From Erysipelotrichaceae bacterium (GTDB taxonomy: Bacteria > Bacillota_I > Bacilli_A > Erysipelotrichales > Erysipelotrichaceae), in NCBI GenBank assembly GCA_013334325.1, contig JAAXXT010000001.1, forward strand, positions 1-64,000: DNA of 64,000 nt, read 5' to 3'. Position numbers and translations under genes: made by a program. Shown here piece by piece: positions 9,145 to 16,794 of the stretch. The notes beneath the pieces were generated by a model. The model did no database searches. It had not been told where the DNA came from and saw only the letters and a program-made list of their open reading frames with translations. Within the stretch, counting starts at the first letter, position 1. Each line of letters starts with the position of its first letter.

Positions 9145-9393
9145 TCAAGCTCCTTGTCCTTTACTTTCAATAAACCAACGGTCTTCTTCTAAAAAAAGAT
9201 AGCGTGCTTGTCCTTGGATATAACAGGTATAACGAATTCCTGTTCCTCCAGCGATCGTAGATGCAGCGCGTGTGATCTGAGTGATCTTATCTATCGTATA
9301 TTTTACACCATTCGCCCATACGATAGCCAATGGTCTGATCTGACCTTCTTTACTGTGTTGTAAGATGACATCGACATATATTTTTTTTGCCAT
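9145..9393 (-). CDS. Small conserved-looking protein in the polymerase/SRAP operon
   Basis: I do not recognise this 82-aa protein with confidence. It is basic and predicted beta-rich: a short strand (KKIYVDVILQH), then PLAIVWANGVKYTIDKI, a Gly/Thr-rich turn, and a C-terminal YLFLEEDRWFIES. The layout is that of a small beta-barrel, and it weakly recalls the small DUF6504-type proteins found beside DinB in other bacteria. AAAGGAT lies before ATG 9393 inside the end of dinB. It sits 5 bases after dinB, and its stop is one base from the SRAP start, so all three are translated together. An accessory or regulatory role for the polymerase is an inference from position only. Confidence 0.75.
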   Translation of the reverse strand: MAKKIYVDVILQHSKEGQIRPLAIVWANGVKYTIDKITQITRAASTIAGGTGIRYTCYIQGQARYLFLEEDRWFIESKGQGA

Positions 9394-9398
9394 AGTGG

Positions 9399-10646
9399 TT
9401 ATCCTTTAAAGTAAGATTCTGGAAAAATGACATGATCCTGTTTGGGATTGAATTGAGAGAGTAGGGGATCTTCTTTCATCATCAAGCGCTGAACACTGTT
9501 GAATCCATAACGTTCACGAATCACATCGATGGTATTTTCGAGATTGAGTGCTCTTTGATGGGCAACTTGATCAGTGAAGAGATCCAATTGAATTGGAAGT
9601 TCTATCACGCTAAGATCGCTCGCCTTGACACCAATACTGCGTAAAGGGGTTGTAAAATCAACGTTTTTATCGAAGAGCCCCATGGCTGCATGAGCGATAT
9701 CATCACTAAGATGGGTGGCTTGGCTCAGTTTGATTTGACGAGTAAAGCCTTTGAGATGGATATCTCTTACCCCAATACTGATTACACTGGCCATTAAATG
9801 GGCTTCTTTTAAACGAGCAGCGACACTTTCCGCTAAGATGTAGGTTACGATCTTCACGTCTTGAAGCGACCGTAGATCGCGAGGACAGGTCGTAGAATTC
9901 CCAATCGATTTAACCAAAGGTTCGTAGTGTTGGACAGAAACAACACTGTTTTCTTCTCCATTAGCGAAACGCCATAAAACCTCTCCCCATTTACCTAAAC
10001 GACGTTTCAATACAGCGACTTCTGTTGTGGCACAATCACCGATGGTATAGATCCCAAGTAAATGTAATTTTTGAGTGGTTGCTCTACCCACATAAAGCAG
10101 ATCTTCTATAGGAAGGGGCCAAACGATCTCTTTCATGTTCTCGCGAGTGATCTCGGTGGTCGCATCTGGTTTCTTATAATCAGATCCTAGTTTCGCAAAG
10201 ACCTTGTTGAAACTAACTCCTACCGAGATGGTTACCCCTAATTCAAGTTTTACTCGTTCTCGAATGGCATCCGCTAACGCTCTAGGAGTTCCAAAAAGAT
10301 GGATGCTTTCGGTAACATCGATCCATACTTCATCGATCCCAAATGATTCAATCTTATCGCTATAATCTGCATAAATAGCTCTCACCATTCTCGAAAAACG
10401 TAGATAGTGAGAAAAATTAGGTTTAACCAGAATAAGATCAGGACATTTCTGTAAAGCTTGCCACAATGCTTCGCCCGTGGTAACGCCTGCTTTCTTAGCC
10501 AATTGATTTTTCGCCAAGATGATACCGTGACGTTTCTCAACATCACCACCTACCGCCATAGGGACATTGCGGTATTCTGGATGATGCAAACATTCTACTG
10601 AGGCATAGAAACTATTCAAATCGCAATGTAATATGACTCTGTCCAT
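9399..10646 (-). CDS. dinB: Y-family translesion DNA polymerase (Pol IV/UmuC-like)
   Basis: Error-prone polymerase that bypasses lesions. The 415-aa sequence starts MDRVILHCDLNSFYASVE with the first metal-binding Asp and has the second catalytic motif SFGIDEVWIDV near residue 105. Palm/fingers, thumb helix-hairpin-helix (LLYVGRATTQKLHLLGI) and little-finger domains follow in normal order. A sliding-clamp binding motif QLDLF lies near residue 350. SD AGGAGA precedes ATG 10646. It is the first gene of the operon with the 82-aa and SRAP genes and is read divergently from the LexA-like repressor, whose likely operators lie in the shared promoter. The symbol is family level; it could equally be called UmuC-like. 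Confidence 0.93.
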   Translation of the reverse strand: MDRVILHCDLNSFYASVECLHHPEYRNVPMAVGGDVEKRHGIILAKNQLAKKAGVTTGEALWQALQKCPDLILVKPNFSHYLRFSRMVRAIYADYSDKIESFGIDEVWIDVTESIHLFGTPRALADAIRERVKLELGVTISVGVSFNKVFAKLGSDYKKPDATTEITRENMKEIVWPLPIEDLLYVGRATTQKLHLLGIYTIGDCATTEVAVLKRRLGKWGEVLWRFANGEENSVVSVQHYEPLVKSIGNSTTCPRDLRSLQDVKIVTYILAESVAARLKEAHLMASVISIGVRDIHLKGFTRQIKLSQATHLSDDIAHAAMGLFDKNVDFTTPLRSIGVKASDLSVIELPIQLDLFTDQVAHQRALNLENTIDVIRERYGFNSVQRLMMKEDPLLSQFNPKQDHVIFPESYFKG

Positions 10647-10665
10647 GGGGTTCTCCTATACCACT

Positions 10666-10694
10666 ATTTTACTTGAAAAATATTCAAGTATCAA
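10666..10694 (-). promoter_or_regulatory. dinB operon promoter
   Basis: On the minus strand TTGATA (10689-10694) and TAAAAT (10666-10671) are separated by 17 bases, about 20 bases before the dinB start, which has an SD. The 17-base spacer is almost exactly filled by the first palindromic operator, so a bound repressor would block RNA polymerase. Confidence 0.75.
10671..10689. promoter_or_regulatory. Palindromic operator 1 of the LexA-like repressor
   Basis: ACTTGAAAAATATTCAAGT: perfect 7-bp arms ACTTGAA/TTCAAGT around AAATA. An identical copy starts 29 bases downstream. It lies in the dinB promoter spacer. Assignment to the adjacent HTH/S24 repressor is inferred from position. Confidence 0.8.
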
Positions 10695-10699
10695 GTACT

Positions 10700-10718
10700 A
10701 CTTGAAAAATATTCAAGT
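10700..10718. promoter_or_regulatory. Palindromic operator 2 of the LexA-like repressor
   Basis: Second identical 19-bp palindrome. It contains the -35 hexamer and most of the spacer of the repressor's own promoter, so autoregulation is expected. Between the two copies is another perfect inverted repeat (TCAAGTA-C-TACTTGA, 10691-10705) that supplies extra half-sites. Confidence 0.8.
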
Positions 10719-10730
10719 ATAATTTATAAT
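10702..10730 (+). promoter_or_regulatory. Promoter of the LexA-like repressor gene
   Basis: TTGAAA (10702-10707) and a consensus TATAAT (10725-10730) are separated by exactly 17 bases. The predicted start of transcription (about 10737) is only a few bases before ATG 10741, and no SD is present, so the mRNA is essentially leaderless. Confidence 0.8.
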
Positions 10731-10740
10731 AGATTCTGTC

Positions 10741-11337
10741 ATGATCAGCTTGCACGAAAAACTAAAACAACTTAGAAAAGAACGTGGTCTATCTCAACAA
10801 GATCTGTCTTTTCATTTTGGCTATAAATCCTTTACCACGATTCAAAAATGGGAAGATGGCTCATCTTTACCACCCACTAAGATATTGACTCAACTGGCTG
10901 ATTTTTATCATATATCGGTTGAAGAGTTGATGAGTACTGAACGTAGAGTAGCGATACCTATTTTAGGAACAGTAAGAGGTGGTCCTCTTCGATATGCTTC
11001 TCAAGAATTTAAAGGATTAGAATATGTCGATGAAAAAGAAGGCTCTCCAGAAGAACACTTCTATTTAGAAGTCATAGGGGATTCTATGATCAATGCGAGA
11101 ATCTATCCTGAAGATCTAGTCTATGTCCATCGTCAAGATCAAGTTGAAAACGGATCCATTGCAGTTATCTTAGTCGGAGAAGAAGCAACCATAAAACGAG
11201 TCTTTTATGAAGAAGATAAATTGATTCTTAAACCAGAAAATCCTAAGTATCAAGCCATGATCTATACTCAAGAAGAATGTGAAACCAAACCCATTCGAAT
11301 CCTTGGGAAAGTCATCCACTGTAAAATAAAACTGTAA
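10741..11337 (+). CDS. LexA-like repressor: XRE-type HTH plus S24 self-cleaving peptidase domain
   Basis: Probable DNA-damage-responsive repressor. Residues 1-65 are an XRE/Cro-type helix-turn-helix (LRKERGLSQQDLSFHFG), not the winged helix of canonical LexA. The C-terminal half is an S24 domain with the catalytic pair Ser115 (in VIGDSMI) and Lys152 (in ATIKRVF). The likely self-cleavage site is Gly80-Gly81 in TVRGGPL. The domain order resembles HdiR or phage CI-type repressors. Length 198 aa. It is divergent from the dinB/SRAP operon and shares two perfect palindromes with it, so control of both transcripts is inferred. A RecA-stimulated cleavage response is the usual mechanism of this family but is not shown by sequence alone. 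Confidence 0.9.
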   Translation: MISLHEKLKQLRKERGLSQQDLSFHFGYKSFTTIQKWEDGSSLPPTKILTQLADFYHISVEELMSTERRVAIPILGTVRGGPLRYASQEFKGLEYVDEKEGSPEEHFYLEVIGDSMINARIYPEDLVYVHRQDQVENGSIAVILVGEEATIKRVFYEEDKLILKPENPKYQAMIYTQEECETKPIRILGKVIHCKIKL

Positions 11338-11374
11338 GTGCACCAAAGCTCTTCTTTTTTGTGCTTCTATAAGC

Positions 11375-11380
11375 TATAAT
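11375..11380 (+). promoter_or_regulatory. -10 box of the smc promoter
   Basis: Consensus TATAAT 25 bases before the smc GTG start, with SD GGAGGA in between. No convincing -35 is visible 17 bases upstream (TTCTTT). It is placed to serve the smc-ftsY-ylxM-ackA-nrnA run. Confidence 0.5.
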
Positions 11381-11405
11381 TATCTAATGACAATGGAGGA
11401 CCGCC

Positions 11406-14333
11406 GTGTTTTTAAAGCGTATTGAAATCCAAGGATTTAAATCATTTGCGGATAAAGTCAACATTACCTTTGATAGTAACATCAGCGGTATCGTTGGACC
11501 AAATGGTTGTGGGAAAAGCAACATCACTGATGCGATCAGATGGGTCTTGGGCGAACAAAGCGTAAAGTCTTTGCGCGGTTCCAATATGACCGATGTTATT
11601 TTCACCGGAAGTGAATCCAGACGTAAGGTTAACTTGGCGGAAGTCACGTTGGTTTTTGACAACACAGAACGTATTTTTGAATTACCTTATGATGAAGTTG
11701 AAATCACAAGACGTTTACATAGAGAAAATGCTGAAGGGGAATATCTCATCAACAAAGCGCCTTGTCGTTTAAAGGATATTTTAGATTTAACGATGGACAG
11801 TGGAATTGGTAGAGACTCTTTGAGTATCATATCTCAAGGATCCATCACAGAATTCGCTGAAGCAAAGCCTGAAGAATTACGTAGTGTCTTCGAAGAAGCC
11901 GCTGGTGTATCTAAATATAAGAAAAGAAAAAAAGAAGCCTTAAATAAACTAGAACATACACAATCTAATCTTGAACGTATGAACGATATCTTTTTAGAAT
12001 TACAAAAACAAGTCTTACCGTTAAAAAAAGCAGCTCAAAAGGCAGTCATCTATGCGGAAAAGAAACAACGTCTACAAGAAATAGAAATTGCAGTCTTAAC
12101 GACGATGATTTCACGTTTTAAGAAACTCGATGAAGACGCCAATAAAGAACTCTTTAATTTACAATCAAAAGAAGCAGTTTTAGAGGCTTCTATTCAAATC
12201 AATGAAAACTCTACGATGTTGGCTAAAACAGAACTTCATCAGTTGGATCATTTGATCCATGAGGCTCAAACTGATCTATTAAAGCTGATCAATGAGATTC
12301 AAACATTAGAAACACGTAAGATTGAGATCGATGAAAAACGTAAATATACGGTAGAAGTAGGGAATTCTGAACAAAGAGGCGTTGAGTTAAGACAACTTCT
12401 ACAAGAAGCTAAACAAGAGTATGAAGATCGTCAACAGCGTTATGATGCCTTGGTTTTAGATATGGATTCTTTAAACAACCATAATCTAGAACTTAATCGT
12501 CAATTGATCGATCAAAACGCTTTGGTTGATGAAAGTACAGTCGTTACTCAACGTTTAAGAAATAGATTAGAAGTTGTTAAGAACCTTCAGGCAAGACCTT
12601 TTATGACCCAAGCAGGGGTTCAAGCAGTATTAAATGCCCAACAGAGTTTAGCGGGTGTTTATGGGGTTGTTTCTCAACTATTGACGCCTTTTAGTGGTTA
12701 TGAAGAAGCCATCAGTGTGGCATTAGGCGGGGCAATGTTTAACATCATCACCAAAGATGAAAGCTCAGCCCGCCATGCGATTGGATTCTTAAAGAAAAAT
12801 GAATCAGGTAGAGCGACCTTCTTACCAATGACTGTTCTTCAAAGTCGAGGATTACGTAAAGAAGACGAAGTCATTTGTCAAAACACCAAAGGTTATCTAG
12901 GCGTCGCCAGTGTCTTCATCGAAACTCAAGATAAATATAAACCTGTCAGTATGGCACTTTTAAACAATGTTTTAGTGGTTGAGGATCTAGAAGTTGGGAA
13001 TCATTTGGCGTCTTTACTAAATTATGGTTATAAACTGGTTACCTTAGAAGGCGATGTCATTCATAAAGGTGGATCAATGACAGGTGGTAAACAAAAAGAC
13101 ACCGGCTCTCCTTTAACCTTACTCAAAGAATTCAACGAATTAAGTACACAAGTGGCTTCTAGTTATCAGCTTTTACAATCTCGCCAACAGCTTCAACAAG
13201 AAATGGCGATCAAGAAAACTGAAAATGAGATCCAGTTGGTCGATAAACGCATCGCTATGGCTTCACTTGAACCTGTACTGGATGCGAAACGGGCGAAGTT
13301 TGATCGCTTAAAGAGTGATCTTAATACCTTGATCCCTAATGGATCAACCCAAGAAACTCCCGAAGATGATTTAATTACCTTATTGAATAAAGCCTATTCC
13401 GCTCGTGATAGCATCAATCTACAACTCAGAACACATCGTGAATCACGATTAAAAGTAGGGACTGAAAGTGAACGCAAAGATCAACAAATGCGTCAACAAC
13501 GTCGCGAACTCAATACTTTACAAATCCAAAAGCGAGATATAGAGCTAGAGTTGGCTCGTAATTCAACCAACATTGAGAATCTAATGGTTCGATTGAGCCA
13601 AGAATATCAATTGACCTATGAATTCGCGCTTCAAACTCATAAAGAAAGCGATATTGATTTGGCTAAGGAAGAAGTCAAGACCTTAAGACAAGACATCGAA
13701 AATCTAGGCAACGTAAATATGGATGCGCCTGCGGAATTCGATGAGGTCAATACTCGTTATGAATTCATAAAGAAACAATATGATGAACTCTCTGAAAGCA
13801 GAGATAAGATCTTAAAACTTATCGCTGAACTCGATGAAGTCATGGTCACTCAATTCAGTGCGATGATGGATAAGATCAATAAGGAACTACCTGGTGTATT
13901 CTCAACCATGTTTGGGGGAGGCACTGCTTCCTTAACCTTAGAGGATCCTAACGATAAACTCAATTCAGGGATCGATATCCACGTTCAACCACCAGGCAAA
14001 GCAATCAAAAACATTCGTTTATTCTCTGGGGGCGAAAAGAGTCTGATCGCCATCAGTGTTTTGTTTGCGATCTTAAAGGCAAGACATGTCCCAATGTGCA
14101 TCTTTGATGAAATTGAAGCCGCTTTGGATCAATCCAATGTAGATCGTTTTGCGCGTTATCTTAAACAATTCAGTCGTGAGACTCAGTTTCTTGTCGTTAC
14201 TCATAGACCTGGAACAATGGCTCAATGTGATCTCTTATATGGGGTCACGATGGGGAATTCTGGAGTCAGTCAGATGTTGAAGGTCAAATTGACAGAAGCT
14301 GTCAAGATGATCGAAGAGGAAACTAAATCATGA
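11406..14333 (+). CDS. smc: Chromosome segregation ATPase SMC (short-armed)
   Basis: Condensin subunit that organises and separates the chromosome. The start is GTG 11406 after GGAGGA, giving MFLKRIEIQGFKSFADK. Walker A is GPNGCGKSN near residue 32. The first coiled-coil arm runs about residues 170-400, the hinge about 402-565 (GVYGVVSQLL to GGSMTGGKQ), and the second arm about 568-767. The C-terminal head has the signature LFSGGEKSL and Walker B CIFDEIEAALD. At 975 aa it is roughly 200 residues shorter than typical bacterial SMC (near 1,180), and the loss is shared by both arms while heads and hinge look complete. The stop overlaps ftsY by ATGA. ScpA/ScpB are not in the window. Confidence 0.95.
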   Translation: MFLKRIEIQGFKSFADKVNITFDSNISGIVGPNGCGKSNITDAIRWVLGEQSVKSLRGSNMTDVIFTGSESRRKVNLAEVTLVFDNTERIFELPYDEVEITRRLHRENAEGEYLINKAPCRLKDILDLTMDSGIGRDSLSIISQGSITEFAEAKPEELRSVFEEAAGVSKYKKRKKEALNKLEHTQSNLERMNDIFLELQKQVLPLKKAAQKAVIYAEKKQRLQEIEIAVLTTMISRFKKLDEDANKELFNLQSKEAVLEASIQINENSTMLAKTELHQLDHLIHEAQTDLLKLINEIQTLETRKIEIDEKRKYTVEVGNSEQRGVELRQLLQEAKQEYEDRQQRYDALVLDMDSLNNHNLELNRQLIDQNALVDESTVVTQRLRNRLEVVKNLQARPFMTQAGVQAVLNAQQSLAGVYGVVSQLLTPFSGYEEAISVALGGAMFNIITKDESSARHAIGFLKKNESGRATFLPMTVLQSRGLRKEDEVICQNTKGYLGVASVFIETQDKYKPVSMALLNNVLVVEDLEVGNHLASLLNYGYKLVTLEGDVIHKGGSMTGGKQKDTGSPLTLLKEFNELSTQVASSYQLLQSRQQLQQEMAIKKTENEIQLVDKRIAMASLEPVLDAKRAKFDRLKSDLNTLIPNGSTQETPEDDLITLLNKAYSARDSINLQLRTHRESRLKVGTESERKDQQMRQQRRELNTLQIQKRDIELELARNSTNIENLMVRLSQEYQLTYEFALQTHKESDIDLAKEEVKTLRQDIENLGNVNMDAPAEFDEVNTRYEFIKKQYDELSESRDKILKLIAELDEVMVTQFSAMMDKINKELPGVFSTMFGGGTASLTLEDPNDKLNSGIDIHVQPPGKAIKNIRLFSGGEKSLIAISVLFAILKARHVPMCIFDEIEAALDQSNVDRFARYLKQFSRETQFLVVTHRPGTMAQCDLLYGVTMGNSGVSQMLKVKLTEAVKMIEEETKS

Positions 14334-15277
14334 GTTTCTTCAGTGCTTTAAGAAATCGACTAAAACCTAAAACAACAGATCAATATGTGAGTGGATTTGA
14401 AAGAACACAGATCGGTTTTGGTTCTAAATTAAAGATCTTATTAAAAGGTTCTCCGCTTATCGATGAAAAGGTATATGCCCAAATCAATGATGTACTATTA
14501 AAAAGTGATCTTGGGGTAGAATGCGCTTCCCAATTGATTCGAGATCTAAAAAAACAGGCAAAAGCACTTTCTCTTACACAAACAGAGGAATTAATCGAGG
14601 GATTAACCCAGTTAATGCGTGAATCCTTCAAATCGTATGAGCTCACTTTGAAAGAAGGAACCAATGTATTCTTAATCGTTGGGATCAATGGTTCAGGTAA
14701 AACGACAACCGTTGCGAAATTAGCCTATTCTTTCAAAGCCCAAGGCAAATCGGTCGTGATGATTGCAGCAGATACTTTTAGAGCTGCAGCCGTCCAACAA
14801 CTTCAAACATGGAGTGACCGTTTAGATATCCCGTGTATTTCTGGAAAAGAAAATGCGGATCCCAGTAGTGTCGTCGTCGATGGCTTACGTTATGCCCAAG
14901 AGCATAAAACAGACATCGTATTGATTGATACTGCAGGAAGACTACAAAATAAAGTCAACTTGATGGAAGAATTATCTAAGATCAATCGTGTTATCACTAA
15001 GATTCATGGTTCACCACCTGAATTTACCTGGATGGTATTAGATGGTTCTACGGGTCAACATGGACTAAAACAAGCGGAAAGCTTTAAAGCGTTGATCAAC
15101 ATCAATGGTATCTTATGTACTAAACTAGATGGAACTGCTAAAGGTGGTATATTGGTTGCACTAAGTCAAAAGCTAGATCTTCCTATTCCTTATATTGGAC
15201 TAGGAGAAAAACTAGAAGATCTCGTAGAATTTGATCCTGATGCTTTCATCTATAGCATCATAAGGGAACTCACATGA
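14330..15277 (+). CDS. ftsY: Signal recognition particle receptor FtsY
   Basis: GTPase that docks SRP-ribosome complexes at the membrane for co-translational insertion. The 315-aa protein is an NG-domain form without a long acidic A domain. It has P-loop GINGSGKTT near residue 120, the insertion-box region DTFRAAAVQQL, DTAGRLQNK, TKLDGTAKGG and the C-terminal IPYIGLGEKLEDL. It overlaps smc and ylxM by 4 bases on each side, forming a tightly coupled block. ffh, the SRP protein gene often adjacent to ylxM, is not here. Confidence 0.96.
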   Translation: MSFFSALRNRLKPKTTDQYVSGFERTQIGFGSKLKILLKGSPLIDEKVYAQINDVLLKSDLGVECASQLIRDLKKQAKALSLTQTEELIEGLTQLMRESFKSYELTLKEGTNVFLIVGINGSGKTTTVAKLAYSFKAQGKSVVMIAADTFRAAAVQQLQTWSDRLDIPCISGKENADPSSVVVDGLRYAQEHKTDIVLIDTAGRLQNKVNLMEELSKINRVITKIHGSPPEFTWMVLDGSTGQHGLKQAESFKALININGILCTKLDGTAKGGILVALSQKLDLPIPYIGLGEKLEDLVEFDPDAFIYSIIRELT

Positions 15278-15600
15278 TCAAAACAGATCGTATGAATTAT
15301 CTCTTAGACTTTTATAAAGAGCTATTGACTGATCATCAGCGATCTATCGCAGAACTTCATTTTTATGAAGACCTCTCTTTATCGGAAATAACCGATCATA
15401 CTCAAAATAGTCGAGCGGCAGTCCATGAGAGCCTTAAACGTGTTGAACAATTACTAGAAGAATATGAATCCAAATTACATCTGGTTGAAAAATACCTCTT
15501 ACGTAAGACTCAAATCGATGCCTTACGTGCACTAAATAACGATATCGTCACTCAAATCGCCCAAAATATAGACGATTTGGATCAAAAGGAGCCCAAATGA
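15274..15600 (+). CDS. ylxM: YlxM-like helix-turn-helix protein
   Basis: A 108-aa protein with a sigma-factor region-4-like HTH (ELHFYEDLSLSEITDHTQNSR) and a long C-terminal helix. It matches the YlxM/p13 family usually encoded with ftsY and ffh and thought to modulate SRP function. It starts within the last 4 bases of ftsY and ends overlapping ackA by 4 bases, so all are translated together. Confidence 0.88.
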   Translation: MIKTDRMNYLLDFYKELLTDHQRSIAELHFYEDLSLSEITDHTQNSRAAVHESLKRVEQLLEEYESKLHLVEKYLLRKTQIDALRALNNDIVTQIAQNIDDLDQKEPK

Positions 15601-16793
15601 CAAAAATTATCTCAGTAAATGCAGGAAGCAGTTCGCTTAAGTTTCAATTGTTTGTTATGCCTGAAGAAACGGTCTTGACCAGTGGTATTATTGAACGTAT
15701 CGGATTAACCGATGGGGTCTTTACGATCAAATTCAATGGAGAAAAAGTTACTTTTACTCAATCGATTCCAGATCATAAAGTCGCTGTTGCCTTGGTTCTT
15801 GAAGCCTTGATCAAACATAAGATCGTTGATTCCTTAGAAGAAATCAAAGGTGTAGGCCACAGAGTCGTTCATGGAGGCGAAGTGTATGCTGCTTCAGTTG
15901 AACTCAATACGGATGTTGAAAAAGCGGTTGAAGCTTTAGCTGAATTGGCACCTTTACACAATCCTGCCAATTTAGTAGGATTTAGAGCCTTTAAGAAAGA
16001 ATTACCAAATGCGCGCCACGTTGCCGTTTTCGATACTGCTTTCCATCAAACCATGGAAGATGACATTTATCTATATCCAATTCCATACGAATATTATGAA
16101 AGTTATAAGATCCGTCGCTATGGATTCCATGGGACATCTCATTATTATGTATCCCAAAGAGTAGCTCAGCTTATGAATAAAGATGCGAAAGACATCAATG
16201 TCATTACTTGTCATTTAGGTAATGGGGCTTCGATCGCTGCAGTTAAGGGTGGATTATCGGTCAACACATCGATGGGATTTACGCCTTTAGCGGGAATCAT
16301 GATGGGAACTCGTTCAGGGGATATCGATCCAGCAATCATTACTTTCTTAATGGGCAAACTCAATAAAAGTGCTGAAGCCATCATTGATATTCTAAATAAG
16401 AAATCAGGTATGTTGGGTGTCAGTGGTATCTCAAGTGATGCCAGAGACATCGAAAATGGGATTACTGCGGGAAATCCAAGAGCGATCTTGACTCGTAATC
16501 TCTATGCCAATAGAGTAGCTCAAACAATCGGAAGTTATTTCGTTCAACTGGGCCATGTCGATGCGATGGTATTCACAGGTGGTTTAGGTGAAAATGATGT
16601 TAAGGTAAGAGAAGCCATCATCGATCGCGTAAGCGAAGCTATGGGTATCAATCTTAATCGTGAACTCAACTTAAAAACACGTGGTAAAGAAGTTTGTTTA
16701 AGTGATGAGAAGAGTAAAACTGCGGTATGGATCGTACCTACCAATGAAGAACTTGTTATCGCTCAAGATACATTAAGAATACTAGGACTCTAA
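15597..16793 (+). CDS. ackA: Acetate kinase
   Basis: Interconverts acetyl phosphate plus ADP and acetate plus ATP, the energy-yielding last step of acetate fermentation. The 398-aa sequence begins TKIISVNAGSSSLKFQLF (adenosyl/phosphate-binding Asn7), and has GHRVVHGGE, VFDTAFHQTM, CHLGNGASI and the FTGGLGEND motif, all family hallmarks. AAAGGAG lies in the end of ylxM, and the start overlaps the ylxM stop (ATGA). Its place in the smc-ftsY-ylxM block, where ffh is often found, is unusual. A pta gene is not in the window. Confidence 0.97.
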   Translation: MTKIISVNAGSSSLKFQLFVMPEETVLTSGIIERIGLTDGVFTIKFNGEKVTFTQSIPDHKVAVALVLEALIKHKIVDSLEEIKGVGHRVVHGGEVYAASVELNTDVEKAVEALAELAPLHNPANLVGFRAFKKELPNARHVAVFDTAFHQTMEDDIYLYPIPYEYYESYKIRRYGFHGTSHYYVSQRVAQLMNKDAKDINVITCHLGNGASIAAVKGGLSVNTSMGFTPLAGIMMGTRSGDIDPAIITFLMGKLNKSAEAIIDILNKKSGMLGVSGISSDARDIENGITAGNPRAILTRNLYANRVAQTIGSYFVQLGHVDAMVFTGGLGENDVKVREAIIDRVSEAMGINLNRELNLKTRGKEVCLSDEKSKTAVWIVPTNEELVIAQDTLRILGL

Positions 16794-16794
16794 A

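Noticed and set aside
10741-11337. Phage CI repressor and hence a prophage remnant
   Set aside because: The domain layout is phage-like, but neighbours are repair and housekeeping genes; no other phage genes were found on either side.
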